DNA of 53,510 nucleotides from a virus. The notes beneath the pieces were generated by a model, which worked only from the letters and a program-made list of their open reading frames with translations, did not search any database and was not told where the DNA came from. The stretch covers positions 1 through 53,510 of the IMG/VR virus record IMGVR_UViG_3300031578_000047, one strand, 5' to 3'. Position numbers and translations under genes: made by a program. Positions 13,967 to 21,805 of this stretch are shown here, in pieces (the stretch's first letter is position 1; every line of letters begins with the position of its first letter).

Positions 13967-14382
13967 AGTGCCGCTCCAATCAGGCCAAGCGCGATTATCC
14001 CCCGATAAAACCAGTTGTCCATCTTATGCGCGTGACGCTCGTCCTCGAGGAGGTCCTGCCTAATCTGTGCAAGCTGTTGCTCGAGCTTGCCGGCAGCGAC
14101 CAAGTGATCGTAGGCAGCATCAGATTTGCGCAGGCCATCAGCCATCAGCGCAGCTACCTCGGTGTTTGTTTCTGCGATCTCGACGTAACGTACAAAGATC
14201 TGCCAGCACTCCAGCGACCAAGCACCTGTCTCGCGATCGATGTCGCATAGCTCAGGGAGTGAGTCAGGATCCACGACCTCCTGCGTCTGGTCACGCTCGA
14301 CCGTCTGCCAGTCAGGGATCTGGTATCGCTCAGTCGCGCACCCGCTTATTAAAATTGTCAGCAAGATCAGCCAGGGTTTCAT
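13963..14382 (-). CDS. lipobox protein with C-terminal membrane segment (spanin-like)
   Basis: The N-terminus is a lipoprotein signal, [15 protein letters not shown], with cysteine 15 as the lipidation site and alanine next, favouring outer-membrane sorting. The middle is helical and acidic. The C-terminus ([17 protein letters not shown], 123-139) is hydrophobic and could span the inner membrane. Lipoprotein plus C-terminal membrane helix is the design of unimolecular spanins such as phage T1 gp11, which join the inner and outer membranes in the last step of Gram-negative lysis. The start ATG at 14382 has GGAG six bases upstream. The gene overlaps the 109-residue inner-membrane protein gene by 53 bases in another frame, as two-component spanins often do. 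Confidence 0.65.
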   Translation of the reverse strand: MKPWLILLTILISGCATERYQIPDWQTVERDQTQEVVDPDSLPELCDIDRETGAWSLECWQIFVRYVEIAETNTEVAALMADGLRKSDAAYDHLVAAGKLEQQLAQIRQDLLEDERHAHKMDNWFYRGIIALGLIGAAL

Positions 14383-14659
14383 CATGGTCTCCGAGTTTCT
14401 CGAGGCGGGCCTTGGATTTCTCCTTGAGGGCTGCAGCCTTGGCCTTGTCAGCGGCAGCACCGGCCTGCAGTTTAGCTGCTTTCTCGAGATTCTTTTTGGT
14501 GTGATCCTGAACGATGACCTCGGCCTTGTGCTCTGCCTTCTTGGCGCGGCGCTCGAGGCGGGTAGATTTTGCGCCCGCGAGAACCATCAGGATAGCCGTC
14601 AGGACGGCGCCAGCGGCCGCCAGCCAGCCGATCGACTTTATCTTGGCCCAGAGGTTCAC
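14330..14659 (-). CDS. inner-membrane coiled-coil protein, i-spanin-like (109 aa)
   Basis: An N-terminal membrane helix (IGWLAAAGAVLTAILMVLAG, ~10-29) is followed by an uninterrupted Lys/Ala/Glu-rich helical periplasmic domain with heptad spacing. This is the layout of Rz-type inner-membrane spanin subunits. The GTG start overlaps the holin-like stop (GTGA). Its 3' end overlaps the lipobox gene. Because that neighbour has its own C-terminal membrane segment, the pair may be a mixed system; the assignment is from topology and position, not sequence similarity. Confidence 0.6.
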   Translation of the reverse strand: MNLWAKIKSIGWLAAAGAVLTAILMVLAGAKSTRLERRAKKAEHKAEVIVQDHTKKNLEKAAKLQAGAAADKAKAAALKEKSKARLEKLGDHDETLADLADNFNKRVRD

Positions 14660-14928
14660 CCTTGACCCTTGCCGCTGAAGCTATTGGCTGCAGCGCCCGT
14701 AACAATGGCGGTATAGAACGTCAGGCTACCATCCAAGGCCAGTCCAGCAGCGCCGCCGATCGCATAAAACATAACCATGAAGGTCTTGTAGGGATTCTCC
14801 ATCAGGTATCGCTTGAATGAGAACGTCAGGTCAGTCTCTCGCTGCTCGATCACTTTCTTGACAATGTGAGCAGCAACCCCAATGAGCAGGCCAACCGCTG
14901 TTACCCAGTACGCAGTAATTATTTCCAT
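14656..14928 (-). CDS. holin-like membrane protein (90 aa)
   Basis: Two to three hydrophobic segments: residues 4-23 (ITAYWVTAVGLLIGVAAHIV) and 49-85 (a region beginning FMVMFYAIGGAAGLAL), joined by a charged loop (EQRETDLTFSFKRYLMENPY). Length, topology and location between the endolysin gene and spanin-like genes fit a small phage holin that permeabilises the inner membrane. The start has GGAG seven bases upstream. A family name is not secure. Confidence 0.65.
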   Translation of the reverse strand: MEIITAYWVTAVGLLIGVAAHIVKKVIEQRETDLTFSFKRYLMENPYKTFMVMFYAIGGAAGLALDGSLTFYTAIVTGAAANSFSGKGQG

Positions 14929-14970
14929 CTCGGTCTCCTTACCAAAACGAGCAGCCGGATCCTCGGCGCT

Positions 14971-15372
14971 TTATATCGACGACAGGCCCGCAGGAGCCAT
15001 CGGGACACGCGGGCCTATAGTAAAATTTATGCTGTTAGACGGCCCCGACTCCGCAGCAAGCAGGGTTGTGGTAGTTAGCTGGCAGGCGTAGTCGCCGGTA
15101 GGTAGTCCTGTCAGGTCGACAACGTCAGTGTGATCGCCAATAACCATGTCGATCTGCTTGACCTCTGAGCCGTTGCAGTAAAGCGTGTAGAAGTCCAGCT
15201 CTTGCTCGAGCAGCGGAGCTCCGTCCGTGTACTGACTTGGTGGTGTCCAGCTTATTGTGAGGCTTCCTGCCTGCTGAGCATATGCTGCTCGTAGCGTGAA
15301 CCCGCGATCATAGTCAATCGTCAGGCTTGCGAGGAGGGATACAGCCACAATCCATTGCAGCAATCGCTTCAT
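14971..15372 (-). CDS. exported Fn3-like protein (133 aa)
   Basis: Begins with a signal peptide (MKRLLQWIVAVSLLASL; probable cleavage after AYA at 32). The remainder looks like one fibronectin type III or Ig-like beta sandwich: SLTISWTPPSQYTDG, DFYTLYCNGSEV, LPTGDYACQLTTTT. Two cysteines could form a disulphide in the periplasm. It overlaps the endolysin stop by one base. Exported beta-sandwich proteins in a lysis region are uncommon; a role in envelope binding or exclusion is speculative. Confidence 0.6.
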   Translation of the reverse strand: MKRLLQWIVAVSLLASLTIDYDRGFTLRAAYAQQAGSLTISWTPPSQYTDGAPLLEQELDFYTLYCNGSEVKQIDMVIGDHTDVVDLTGLPTGDYACQLTTTTLLAAESGPSNSINFTIGPRVPMAPAGLSSI

Positions 15373-15827
15373 CAGTCGAGTCTCCGTACTCCAAGAAGTC
15401 GTGATGCAGGATACCTTGAAATCTTCACCGTGTCCGACTGGTTGCCGCCGAGGATCTCGATGAGATCACCGGATCTGCCAGCATAAAAACCGACATGACC
15501 GGGTGCATCAGTAACCTCGGGCCCCGGCTGCTCACCCTTGCCTCGTTTGATGACGATGATGTCACCAGCCTCCGCGTCGTCTATCGAGATTCCAACGCCA
15601 ATGTTTAGCCAGGACCGAGCGCGCAGGTCCTTTGACCTCGGCAGGCGGGCAAGCCAACAGATGTAGTTCGCAAAGCCAGAGCACCACGGCACCTCGTCGT
15701 TGCTTGGCCATGCGTTATCGAGCTTTAGCATAGCCATGATCTGAGGGTTGTCGACGCTGCCGCCAATCTCCTTGATGCCAGTGAACCGCTGCGCCAAATC
15801 AAATGCGTGTCCGCGAGTAAATATCAT
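15372..15827 (-). CDS. endolysin, CHAP/NlpC-P60-like cysteine peptidase (TIGR02594-like)
   Basis: A 151-residue single-domain protein with the pattern of small phage cysteine peptidases: VPWCSGFANYICWLA (residues 46-60) holding catalytic C49, RSWLNIG (71-77), AGDIIVIKRG (87-96) and GHVGFYAG (110-117) holding the catalytic histidine, then GGNQSDTVKISRYP. It should cut peptide bonds in peptidoglycan. There is no signal peptide, so release through a holin is expected and a holin-like gene lies two genes downstream. The ATG overlaps the previous stop by four bases. Confidence 0.82.
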   Translation of the reverse strand: MIFTRGHAFDLAQRFTGIKEIGGSVDNPQIMAMLKLDNAWPSNDEVPWCSGFANYICWLARLPRSKDLRARSWLNIGVGISIDDAEAGDIIVIKRGKGEQPGPEVTDAPGHVGFYAGRSGDLIEILGGNQSDTVKISRYPASRLLGVRRLD

Positions 15828-15988
15828 TCCGTTGTCCTCGAGTTGCGCACCCGCATCATCTCGTCAGCCATATCCGCACACTCCTCAATGGTGGGCTTGG
15901 TGGCATTCTCTCGGTAGTAGCCGGGGTGCATTGTCCAGCCAACCAACGTGCAAAAAAAGTCATCCCAAACCTCTTGATTCTCGTTCAC
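15824..15988 (-). CDS. small hypothetical protein (54 aa)
   Basis: Not recognised. The GTG start at 15988 overlaps the upstream stop as GTGA, preferred over a longer frame starting within the previous gene. It is acidic and helical (PTIEECADMADEMMRVRN) with an aromatic N-terminal half (VWDDFFCTLVGWTMHPGYY). It lies just upstream of the endolysin gene. Confidence 0.5.
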   Translation of the reverse strand: MNENQEVWDDFFCTLVGWTMHPGYYRENATKPTIEECADMADEMMRVRNSRTTE

Positions 15989-16647
15989 GCCGTCACCCAC
16001 GTTGTCTGGTCGGTCGTCCAGCGCCAACCAACCAGACCCCACTCGTCCTGGCCGTAATCGATACGCAGCATCCCGCGGATCTGATTGGTGTTTAGCGGAT
16101 CGCCATTCTCGTCGAGCTCATCCCATGCAGGATTTTGCCCCTTGTAGTCGTCGATGACGTTTTGACGAGCCTCACCAGAGAAGTGCCGCGGGCTGACCTC
16201 GATAATGGTGTTGCCGATGCGCTCTATTTCGAGGTATCTCGAGATCCCTTGCAGCTCCACCGGAACACCGGGCAGGCCAGTCTGCCGGTCCTCCACTGTC
16301 ATGCGGCCGTTCTGGTCAGTGGTTCCGAGTGTCTGACGCAGCGGGTTGTCGTTCAGGTAGTAGGTCCACGATGCCTGACCGTCTACCCATGGAGTAGCGA
16401 AGTAGCCGGGACGGTTGCGGATCCTGCCGCCGGGATGAGAAACCTTGAAGAAGCCGCCGCCGGCCATGCCATACAGGTTCATTATCGGCCGGATGCAGTA
16501 GTCACCTGCAGGGGCAACCACTCCGCAAGGGTACGCCTCCATACCGAGCCGAACGTGCAGCTCCAGCTTGTTTAGGATCCACCGTTCCGAAGGATCTATC
16601 AGTGGCCAGAGGGCATAGTCGAGAGTGTATGGTTTTTGGATAATCAT
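15985..16647 (-). CDS. hypothetical virion-associated protein (220 aa)
   Basis: Not recognised. It is soluble and mixed alpha/beta with many glycines and aromatic residues (ATPWVDGQASWTYYLNDNP; RIDYGQDEWGLVGWRW). The position between the fibre-associated protein and the lysis genes suggests a tail or fibre accessory protein. It begins on the last base of the upstream gene. Confidence 0.55.
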   Translation of the reverse strand: MIIQKPYTLDYALWPLIDPSERWILNKLELHVRLGMEAYPCGVVAPAGDYCIRPIMNLYGMAGGGFFKVSHPGGRIRNRPGYFATPWVDGQASWTYYLNDNPLRQTLGTTDQNGRMTVEDRQTGLPGVPVELQGISRYLEIERIGNTIIEVSPRHFSGEARQNVIDDYKGQNPAWDELDENGDPLNTNQIRGMLRIDYGQDEWGLVGWRWTTDQTTWVTA

Positions 16648-17330
16648 TAGTTAATTGCCTGTAATGTGATGGTCGCGCTATCGTCGGCGCTAGACGTTCC
16701 ATTGTCGCCAAGTTCAAACGTGGCCGAACTATTCCTACTATCGGGTGCCGACTTAGCAATAATCGAATGCCCCCAAGACCTATCGGCGTCGGTTCTAATC
16801 CAAGTGTCGCCCGCCGCCGCCGGGGTAGAGTACGTTGAGCCGGTTTTGCTGGCCGATGTATAGCGTACTTCGTAGTCGGCCCCGGTCGTACTCGGTTCGT
16901 CGGTGTGCCATTCGCCCGCCGCTACATCGGTTAAGGTGCCATCGTCGTCGTGTACTAGCGTACCGTCCGATTGGAAAACGACGCGGCAAGTCACTAGGTT
17001 ACCTATATCTGTAGAACTTAAACTATGATTGGTTAGCGATACGCCGCTGGCCCCGCCCCCGCCAAGAATCGCCCGCTTGACGCCCATGCCTGAGAGCATT
17101 CCGCGCTGGTACTTTGGTCCCTTGAATGACTGCATCGCCATGGCCAGCCACTTCAGCGGATCCCCTTCTCCGTTCCACCCAAGCTGCAGGATCTCGTACA
17201 TCCATCCAGGCATCCGCCAGTCCTGCTTGAAGCGAGTCTCACGCACGCGATCGCGGAATGCCTTTGGCTGTGTGAACTTGGCAAACAGTCCGTCAGGACT
17301 GATGCCATCGATGATGACTCTTGATGCCAT
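16647..17330 (-). CDS. fibre-associated structural protein (227 aa)
   Basis: Residues 1-90 are a helical and basic part (FRDRVRETRFKQDWRMPGWM); residues ~90-227 are a beta-rich Ser/Thr/Gly region ending ADDSATITLQAIN, typical of phage surface proteins. The ATG at 17330 overlaps the fibre stop (TAATG), preferred over an upstream start inside the fibre gene. It is probably a fibre partner or receptor-binding accessory; no named family. The 3' half differs in base composition from its neighbours, with more TAC- and TCG-like codons, hinting at a swapped C-terminal part. Confidence 0.55.
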   Translation of the reverse strand: MASRVIIDGISPDGLFAKFTQPKAFRDRVRETRFKQDWRMPGWMYEILQLGWNGEGDPLKWLAMAMQSFKGPKYQRGMLSGMGVKRAILGGGGASGVSLTNHSLSSTDIGNLVTCRVVFQSDGTLVHDDDGTLTDVAAGEWHTDEPSTTGADYEVRYTSASKTGSTYSTPAAAGDTWIRTDADRSWGHSIIAKSAPDSRNSSATFELGDNGTSSADDSATITLQAIN

Positions 17331-20300
17331 TACGAGTAGTCCGCTCCTGCGCCATACCAAGTGGTTCCGCCGTCCCAAGTCTCAAACGTGAAGATTGAGA
17401 ACCCATCGAGCGTAGCATTCATTACGTGAGCCGCTCCTCCTGCCCATCTGAACGTGCCACCAGCCCATGTGATCGTGCGGGCGGTAGCTGAGTCCTGCGT
17501 TACCTTGACCGTGATCTGGCCGTAGGTGCCGGAGGCAGGCGCATTCGACAGCGTGATGGTGATATTGCCAGTGACGCTCTCGAGGTCCACCTCGAAGGCA
17601 GGGCCAACAGTGTAGTCGAGTGTCTGCGTGGTGCCGGAAGGCGTCGACGACGAGGACTGGATCGAGTAGTCGAGCAGGTTCGCACGAATAATATCGTTGT
17701 CCTGCATATTGACGTCGATGTCCGTGAACACCCAGTCGAACGAGCCAACCGCCGAAGCGATAGCGACGTTGGTGCCGTCGAACGTCATGGTGCAATCGCC
17801 AGTCGTTCCCATGATGAACGTCGCGTTGTCGTCCATCTGGAAATTCAACGTGTCGTCGAGATACAGCGTACCCAGGCCAACCTTCGAGAACACGATGTCG
17901 GTGCCATTGTTGGTCATCGAGAACGTGTCGGTGTTGGTCGAGTCGTACAGCGTAAAGGCGTTGCCTGTCCTTACCGAGGTTGGCGACGTAAATTGCACCC
18001 CGCCAGTGGCCGTGTTGATGACAAGGTTTGTGCCGTTCCAGTCGATCTGCGCATCACCGCCAGCGGCACTACCGAAGCGCATCTCAAAGTTGTCCTCGAG
18101 GCGTGTCGAGTTGTTGAGGATGATCTCACCAGTGGTATTGCCAATACGCACAAGGCCACTCGTCACATCCATATTTATCAAGGCGCGCGTGGTGGCAGCC
18201 GAGTCATCCGTTGCTTGCAGGAAGCAGAGATCGTCCTGTTTGTTGAAGCCAAAGGCGTCAGCAGCATCACCAGAGCCAACCGTGTCGAAGATCATAAACT
18301 GGTTGCCAGGACCATGAACCTCAAAGCCGTTGGTCACAGTCGGCGTTGCAATTATCTGGGTGCCGTCATAGGTGAAGCCGGCATTGCTGTCGATGTCAGT
18401 CGCGGTCGTGAACACCGCAATCTGATTGTCGAGCGGGCTGCCCGATGATGTAACTGTTCCGGATCCACCGGCAGGAGCGGCCCATGTTCCATCTGCTCTC
18501 AGGAAGTTGGTTGTGCCGCCGCCTGACAGAGGAACCGATCCATTCAGCGTCGAAGTAAAGACAGGCAGGAAGGTGTTGACCTGGGTGCCAGTCAGCTCAG
18601 TGACGATGCCGCCAGCAGAGAGACTACCGAGCAACGTGTTTGCCGAGACAACATTCTGGATCTTGGCATAACTGATCGCGTCATTTGCGATCGTGGCTGC
18701 GACAGAGCCGGGTCCTGTGGCTGTTACATCTCCCGTTAGTGCGGTGATTGCGACATTTGAGACCTGATGATCGACACCATCGTCGGCTGTGAAGTACAGC
18801 TCATCGTCGGCGCTGTTGACCCAGATCTGTCCGTAGCCAACAGAGTCGGCCTGCGCCGCCGCTCGCTGCTGAAGGAATATCGACGAGCTTGCGAGAACCA
18901 AGGTTCCCGTTACATCAAGAACCGAGCCGTCCCATGTGAAGTTGGGATCACCCTCAATGGTGGTTGCGCCAGTCCATACAGCAATCTCGTTGTTAGCCGG
19001 AGTTCCTGAGTTGCTGACGTTGCCGGTGCCACCCGCAGCGGCAGATGTCTTTTGCAACTCGAACTGAACATGATCGACGTTACTGAATATCGTCGTGCCG
19101 TTGTCGATAATGGATACGCCAATCGTCCACCAGCCAGTATTGTCGGTGACGCTTGTCACCTCAAAGACGAAATACTTTTGTCGGCCAGCAGTCGTGCGGA
19201 GTGTCAGGACATCGCCAACCTCAATGGTGTCAAGGAACCATGCGGCATCATCGTCAGCGTAGTCGTTGTCGTCCAGATAGATTTCTGTGACGGATGCAGG
19301 TGTCGCGCTATTCAGTCGGAACAGACTTGTCGCTGGGTCTGCTGCCCCTGTTGGGGTGTTGAACCGCCATGTGCAGACTTGCAAGTTATTCAGCGGCGAG
19401 GATATGAACTCGCCGCGGTCGTAGAGGGCCGGGGCCGCATCGTCGCAACACCAGATCAGCGAGTGGCCTGCTATCGCTACCGGATCTCCTGCCGCTATCG
19501 TCTGACCAAGGAACCCAAGGTCAAGCGATTGAAATATCAAGTGGTTCTTTGAGCTCCCTGTAAGCGTTACCCTTCCTGCCGTGGTGTTGGCATCGAATGT
19601 GATGTTCTCGCCCCATGCCAAGTTGCCGACACTGAATGTGCCGCCACTCACGCGCACTGGCAGGTTAATCAGGTCCGTCACTGTGTTCATGCTCAGACCA
19701 ATCGTGCCCGACTGATTCACCAATTGCAGGGCGGTTGTAGTTGCACGAACAGAGCCTTCCAGCGTGAGACCAGAAGCACTGTAGAAGCTAAGCGTAGGAA
19801 TAGATGACGGTTCCGAGTACCGCATATTGAGAGTCGGCTCGTACCTTGTGTCTGTAGTCTCATCCCAATACAACATCTGCCCATCGACAGTGCCGTCTAC
19901 TAGAGCGGAGGCAGGAGCCTTCCAGCTCGCAGTTGTTGCAGTATCCGCAGATAACACCCAGCCAGCCGTCAGGCCAGACAGGTCGAGCAGGTTAAGCTCC
20001 GTTGCAGACGCCGTGACATCAGTCGCGCCCGCGGCGAGCAGGTGAGTGTGCGATGCTGCCGCGAAGTTGCTGTCAGCGTAATTGACCCAGGCGGTGCCGC
20101 TCCAGCGCAGCAGGTCGCCGGTGGTGATAGTTGTCTCGGTTACGTCACTGATATCGTCAAGGACAAAAGCGCCGGCAACAGCAGCAGCGTGCTGCGTAAC
20201 ACTAGATTCGGTGATGTTTGCATCAGGTACGTTGGCCCATGTTACTGCGGCGGTAAGGTCGTTAGTCTCTGTGGTCAGGTACGTTCCGAGGTCCGAGATA

Positions 20301-21805
20301 TCAGCTTCAACAAGGGCGCGTCCAACGTAACCAGTCGTGCCGTTTGCCACCAGTGCAAAACGGTTCGTGTTCGTCGCGCTTACAACATCGGATAGCTCAT
20401 CCAACTGACCTACACCAACTACACCCAAATCCCAATCGGTGCCGGTATCGTCAGTGAACACAAGGACGTTGGGCGTATCGTTTCTTACCCAAAGCTGGCC
20501 GTGGCCGGTTTGATCTGCCTGTGCTGCGGCAATCTCCTGGAACATGAGGGTGGCGCCGTTCTGCACAAAAACCTTCTCGACACCACTGACGCTGCTGATC
20601 TCGACCGGGCTGCCGGCAAACGGCAGGAACCGGATAACGCCGTCAGCCTCCAACTGCAGGAGATCTCCAGACAGGTCAGATTTGATGATTAGGCGATGGT
20701 TGCCGGACGAGAGGGTGTGATCCATCTCTATCTCGAAGCCGTTGCCGCCAGTCTGGTCGCTGACGCGGATGAAGTTGTACGGGTTATTCGCGGTCGTCAG
20801 GAAATTGATGCCGTTTACCGCGGTGCTGCTGCCCATGTCGAGTTCGAGTATGTAAGCACCAGCGACCGAGCCAGCGTCGAGCCTGAGCTGGCGAGTGGTT
20901 TCGTTCCATGAGATGTTGCTGCTCGGCTGATACGTCGAGCCGTCCCAGTACACCATGTCACCAGCGACGGCGCCATCGACCACGTTGCTCAACCCGATGA
21001 CCGTGTCAGTGCCGGTATCGTCAGTGAATACGAGCACGTTGGGAGTATCGTTTCTTACCCAAAGCTGGCCAACACCAGCCGACGAAGCTGCAGCGGTCGC
21101 GGCCTCGTTGATCTTTATGTTGCTGGCGCCAAGCCTGATCGATGTGTTTTCTACCCAGTTCGGATCTATCCAGACCAGCGGCGAATCATTGACTGTGCCA
21201 ACCGGCAGCGCCCCCGCAATGCTCGAGAGCTCAACATCGTTGCCGAGATCATCCGTGAACATCAGGACGTTAGGTGCGGAGTTCCTGACCCAGATCTGTC
21301 CAAAGGTTGCAGCACTGGACTCGGGCGGAGTGGCCTGCTCGAACATGACGATCGAGCCACCGTTTAAGGTGATCGAGTTGGTTGTTGTTGAGCCTACGTC
21401 AGTCGTGTCCTGCAGGCTGGTGGCTGTTGCTACTTCAGGGTTAAAGAGCTCAGTGATCGAGACAGAGGTCACACCTGGCTGAATGACTCCAGTCGTCTGG
21501 ACCTGCCACAACCTGTCATCGCCGGTCTGCTGTCCAGCCCAAACGGTCGTGCCCTTGACAAGGTCGCTGCTGCCATCCCAGTCTGGCGCGCGTGACCAAG
21601 CACCAACCGAGTCAGCCTCCCAGATACCATTCTCGGTTGCATCGCTCTGCGCTGTCAGTAGGACGCGGTCTCCATTTGCAATGAACACGCCCCCGTAAGG
21701 GTTGCTGATGCCGCTGAGCACAGGGACGTTGCTCTCAACCGCCACCACACATCGAACCTTGATCGCCAGTGATGCGATCACCCCGTTGAATCTATCGATA
21801 GCCAT
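17330..21805 (-). CDS. large modular tail fibre (1491 aa)
   Basis: Residues ~1-122 form an adaptor module (GDRVLLTAQSDATENGIW at 45-62) shared with the 386-residue protein encoded at 39330. Residues ~160-1010 contain four spaced copies of a GQ(L/I)WVRNxxPNVLxFTDDxGxD module (about 169-190, 246-267, 435-457, 986-1006). A collar-like segment (GDVTATGPGSVAATIAND) follows, and the C-terminus (~1390-1491) is a beta-rich, Gly/Trp-rich domain suitable for receptor binding. Length and repeats indicate a trimeric fibre. There is no DGR-type variable repeat. It is coupled by TAATG overlap to the giant polyvalent gene upstream. Confidence 0.8.
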   Translation of the reverse strand: MAIDRFNGVIASLAIKVRCVVAVESNVPVLSGISNPYGGVFIANGDRVLLTAQSDATENGIWEADSVGAWSRAPDWDGSSDLVKGTTVWAGQQTGDDRLWQVQTTGVIQPGVTSVSITELFNPEVATATSLQDTTDVGSTTTNSITLNGGSIVMFEQATPPESSAATFGQIWVRNSAPNVLMFTDDLGNDVELSSIAGALPVGTVNDSPLVWIDPNWVENTSIRLGASNIKINEAATAAASSAGVGQLWVRNDTPNVLVFTDDTGTDTVIGLSNVVDGAVAGDMVYWDGSTYQPSSNISWNETTRQLRLDAGSVAGAYILELDMGSSTAVNGINFLTTANNPYNFIRVSDQTGGNGFEIEMDHTLSSGNHRLIIKSDLSGDLLQLEADGVIRFLPFAGSPVEISSVSGVEKVFVQNGATLMFQEIAAAQADQTGHGQLWVRNDTPNVLVFTDDTGTDWDLGVVGVGQLDELSDVVSATNTNRFALVANGTTGYVGRALVEADISDLGTYLTTETNDLTAAVTWANVPDANITESSVTQHAAAVAGAFVLDDISDVTETTITTGDLLRWSGTAWVNYADSNFAAASHTHLLAAGATDVTASATELNLLDLSGLTAGWVLSADTATTASWKAPASALVDGTVDGQMLYWDETTDTRYEPTLNMRYSEPSSIPTLSFYSASGLTLEGSVRATTTALQLVNQSGTIGLSMNTVTDLINLPVRVSGGTFSVGNLAWGENITFDANTTAGRVTLTGSSKNHLIFQSLDLGFLGQTIAAGDPVAIAGHSLIWCCDDAAPALYDRGEFISSPLNNLQVCTWRFNTPTGAADPATSLFRLNSATPASVTEIYLDDNDYADDDAAWFLDTIEVGDVLTLRTTAGRQKYFVFEVTSVTDNTGWWTIGVSIIDNGTTIFSNVDHVQFELQKTSAAAGGTGNVSNSGTPANNEIAVWTGATTIEGDPNFTWDGSVLDVTGTLVLASSSIFLQQRAAAQADSVGYGQIWVNSADDELYFTADDGVDHQVSNVAITALTGDVTATGPGSVAATIANDAISYAKIQNVVSANTLLGSLSAGGIVTELTGTQVNTFLPVFTSTLNGSVPLSGGGTTNFLRADGTWAAPAGGSGTVTSSGSPLDNQIAVFTTATDIDSNAGFTYDGTQIIATPTVTNGFEVHGPGNQFMIFDTVGSGDAADAFGFNKQDDLCFLQATDDSAATTRALINMDVTSGLVRIGNTTGEIILNNSTRLEDNFEMRFGSAAGGDAQIDWNGTNLVINTATGGVQFTSPTSVRTGNAFTLYDSTNTDTFSMTNNGTDIVFSKVGLGTLYLDDTLNFQMDDNATFIMGTTGDCTMTFDGTNVAIASAVGSFDWVFTDIDVNMQDNDIIRANLLDYSIQSSSSTPSGTTQTLDYTVGPAFEVDLESVTGNITITLSNAPASGTYGQITVKVTQDSATARTITWAGGTFRWAGGAAHVMNATLDGFSIFTFETWDGGTTWYGAGADYS
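20438..21070 (-). repeat. near-identical 63-bp repeats within the fibre gene
   Basis: The segments at 20438-20500 and 21008-21070 are almost identical (about five differences over 63 bases). They encode the second and third GQLWVRNDTPNVLVFTDDTG modules. The close DNA identity suggests recent duplication or gene conversion. Confidence 0.75.

Noticed and set aside
12564-14560. Repeated CTCGAGGCGGG as a regulatory motif
   Set aside because: Most copies encode R-L-E in coiled-coil proteins on the minus strand, so codon and amino-acid bias explains them.
17330-21805. Diversity-generating retroelement in the fibre region
   Set aside because: BPP-1-like phages can carry one, but no reverse transcriptase and no template repeat matching the fibre's 3' end were seen.
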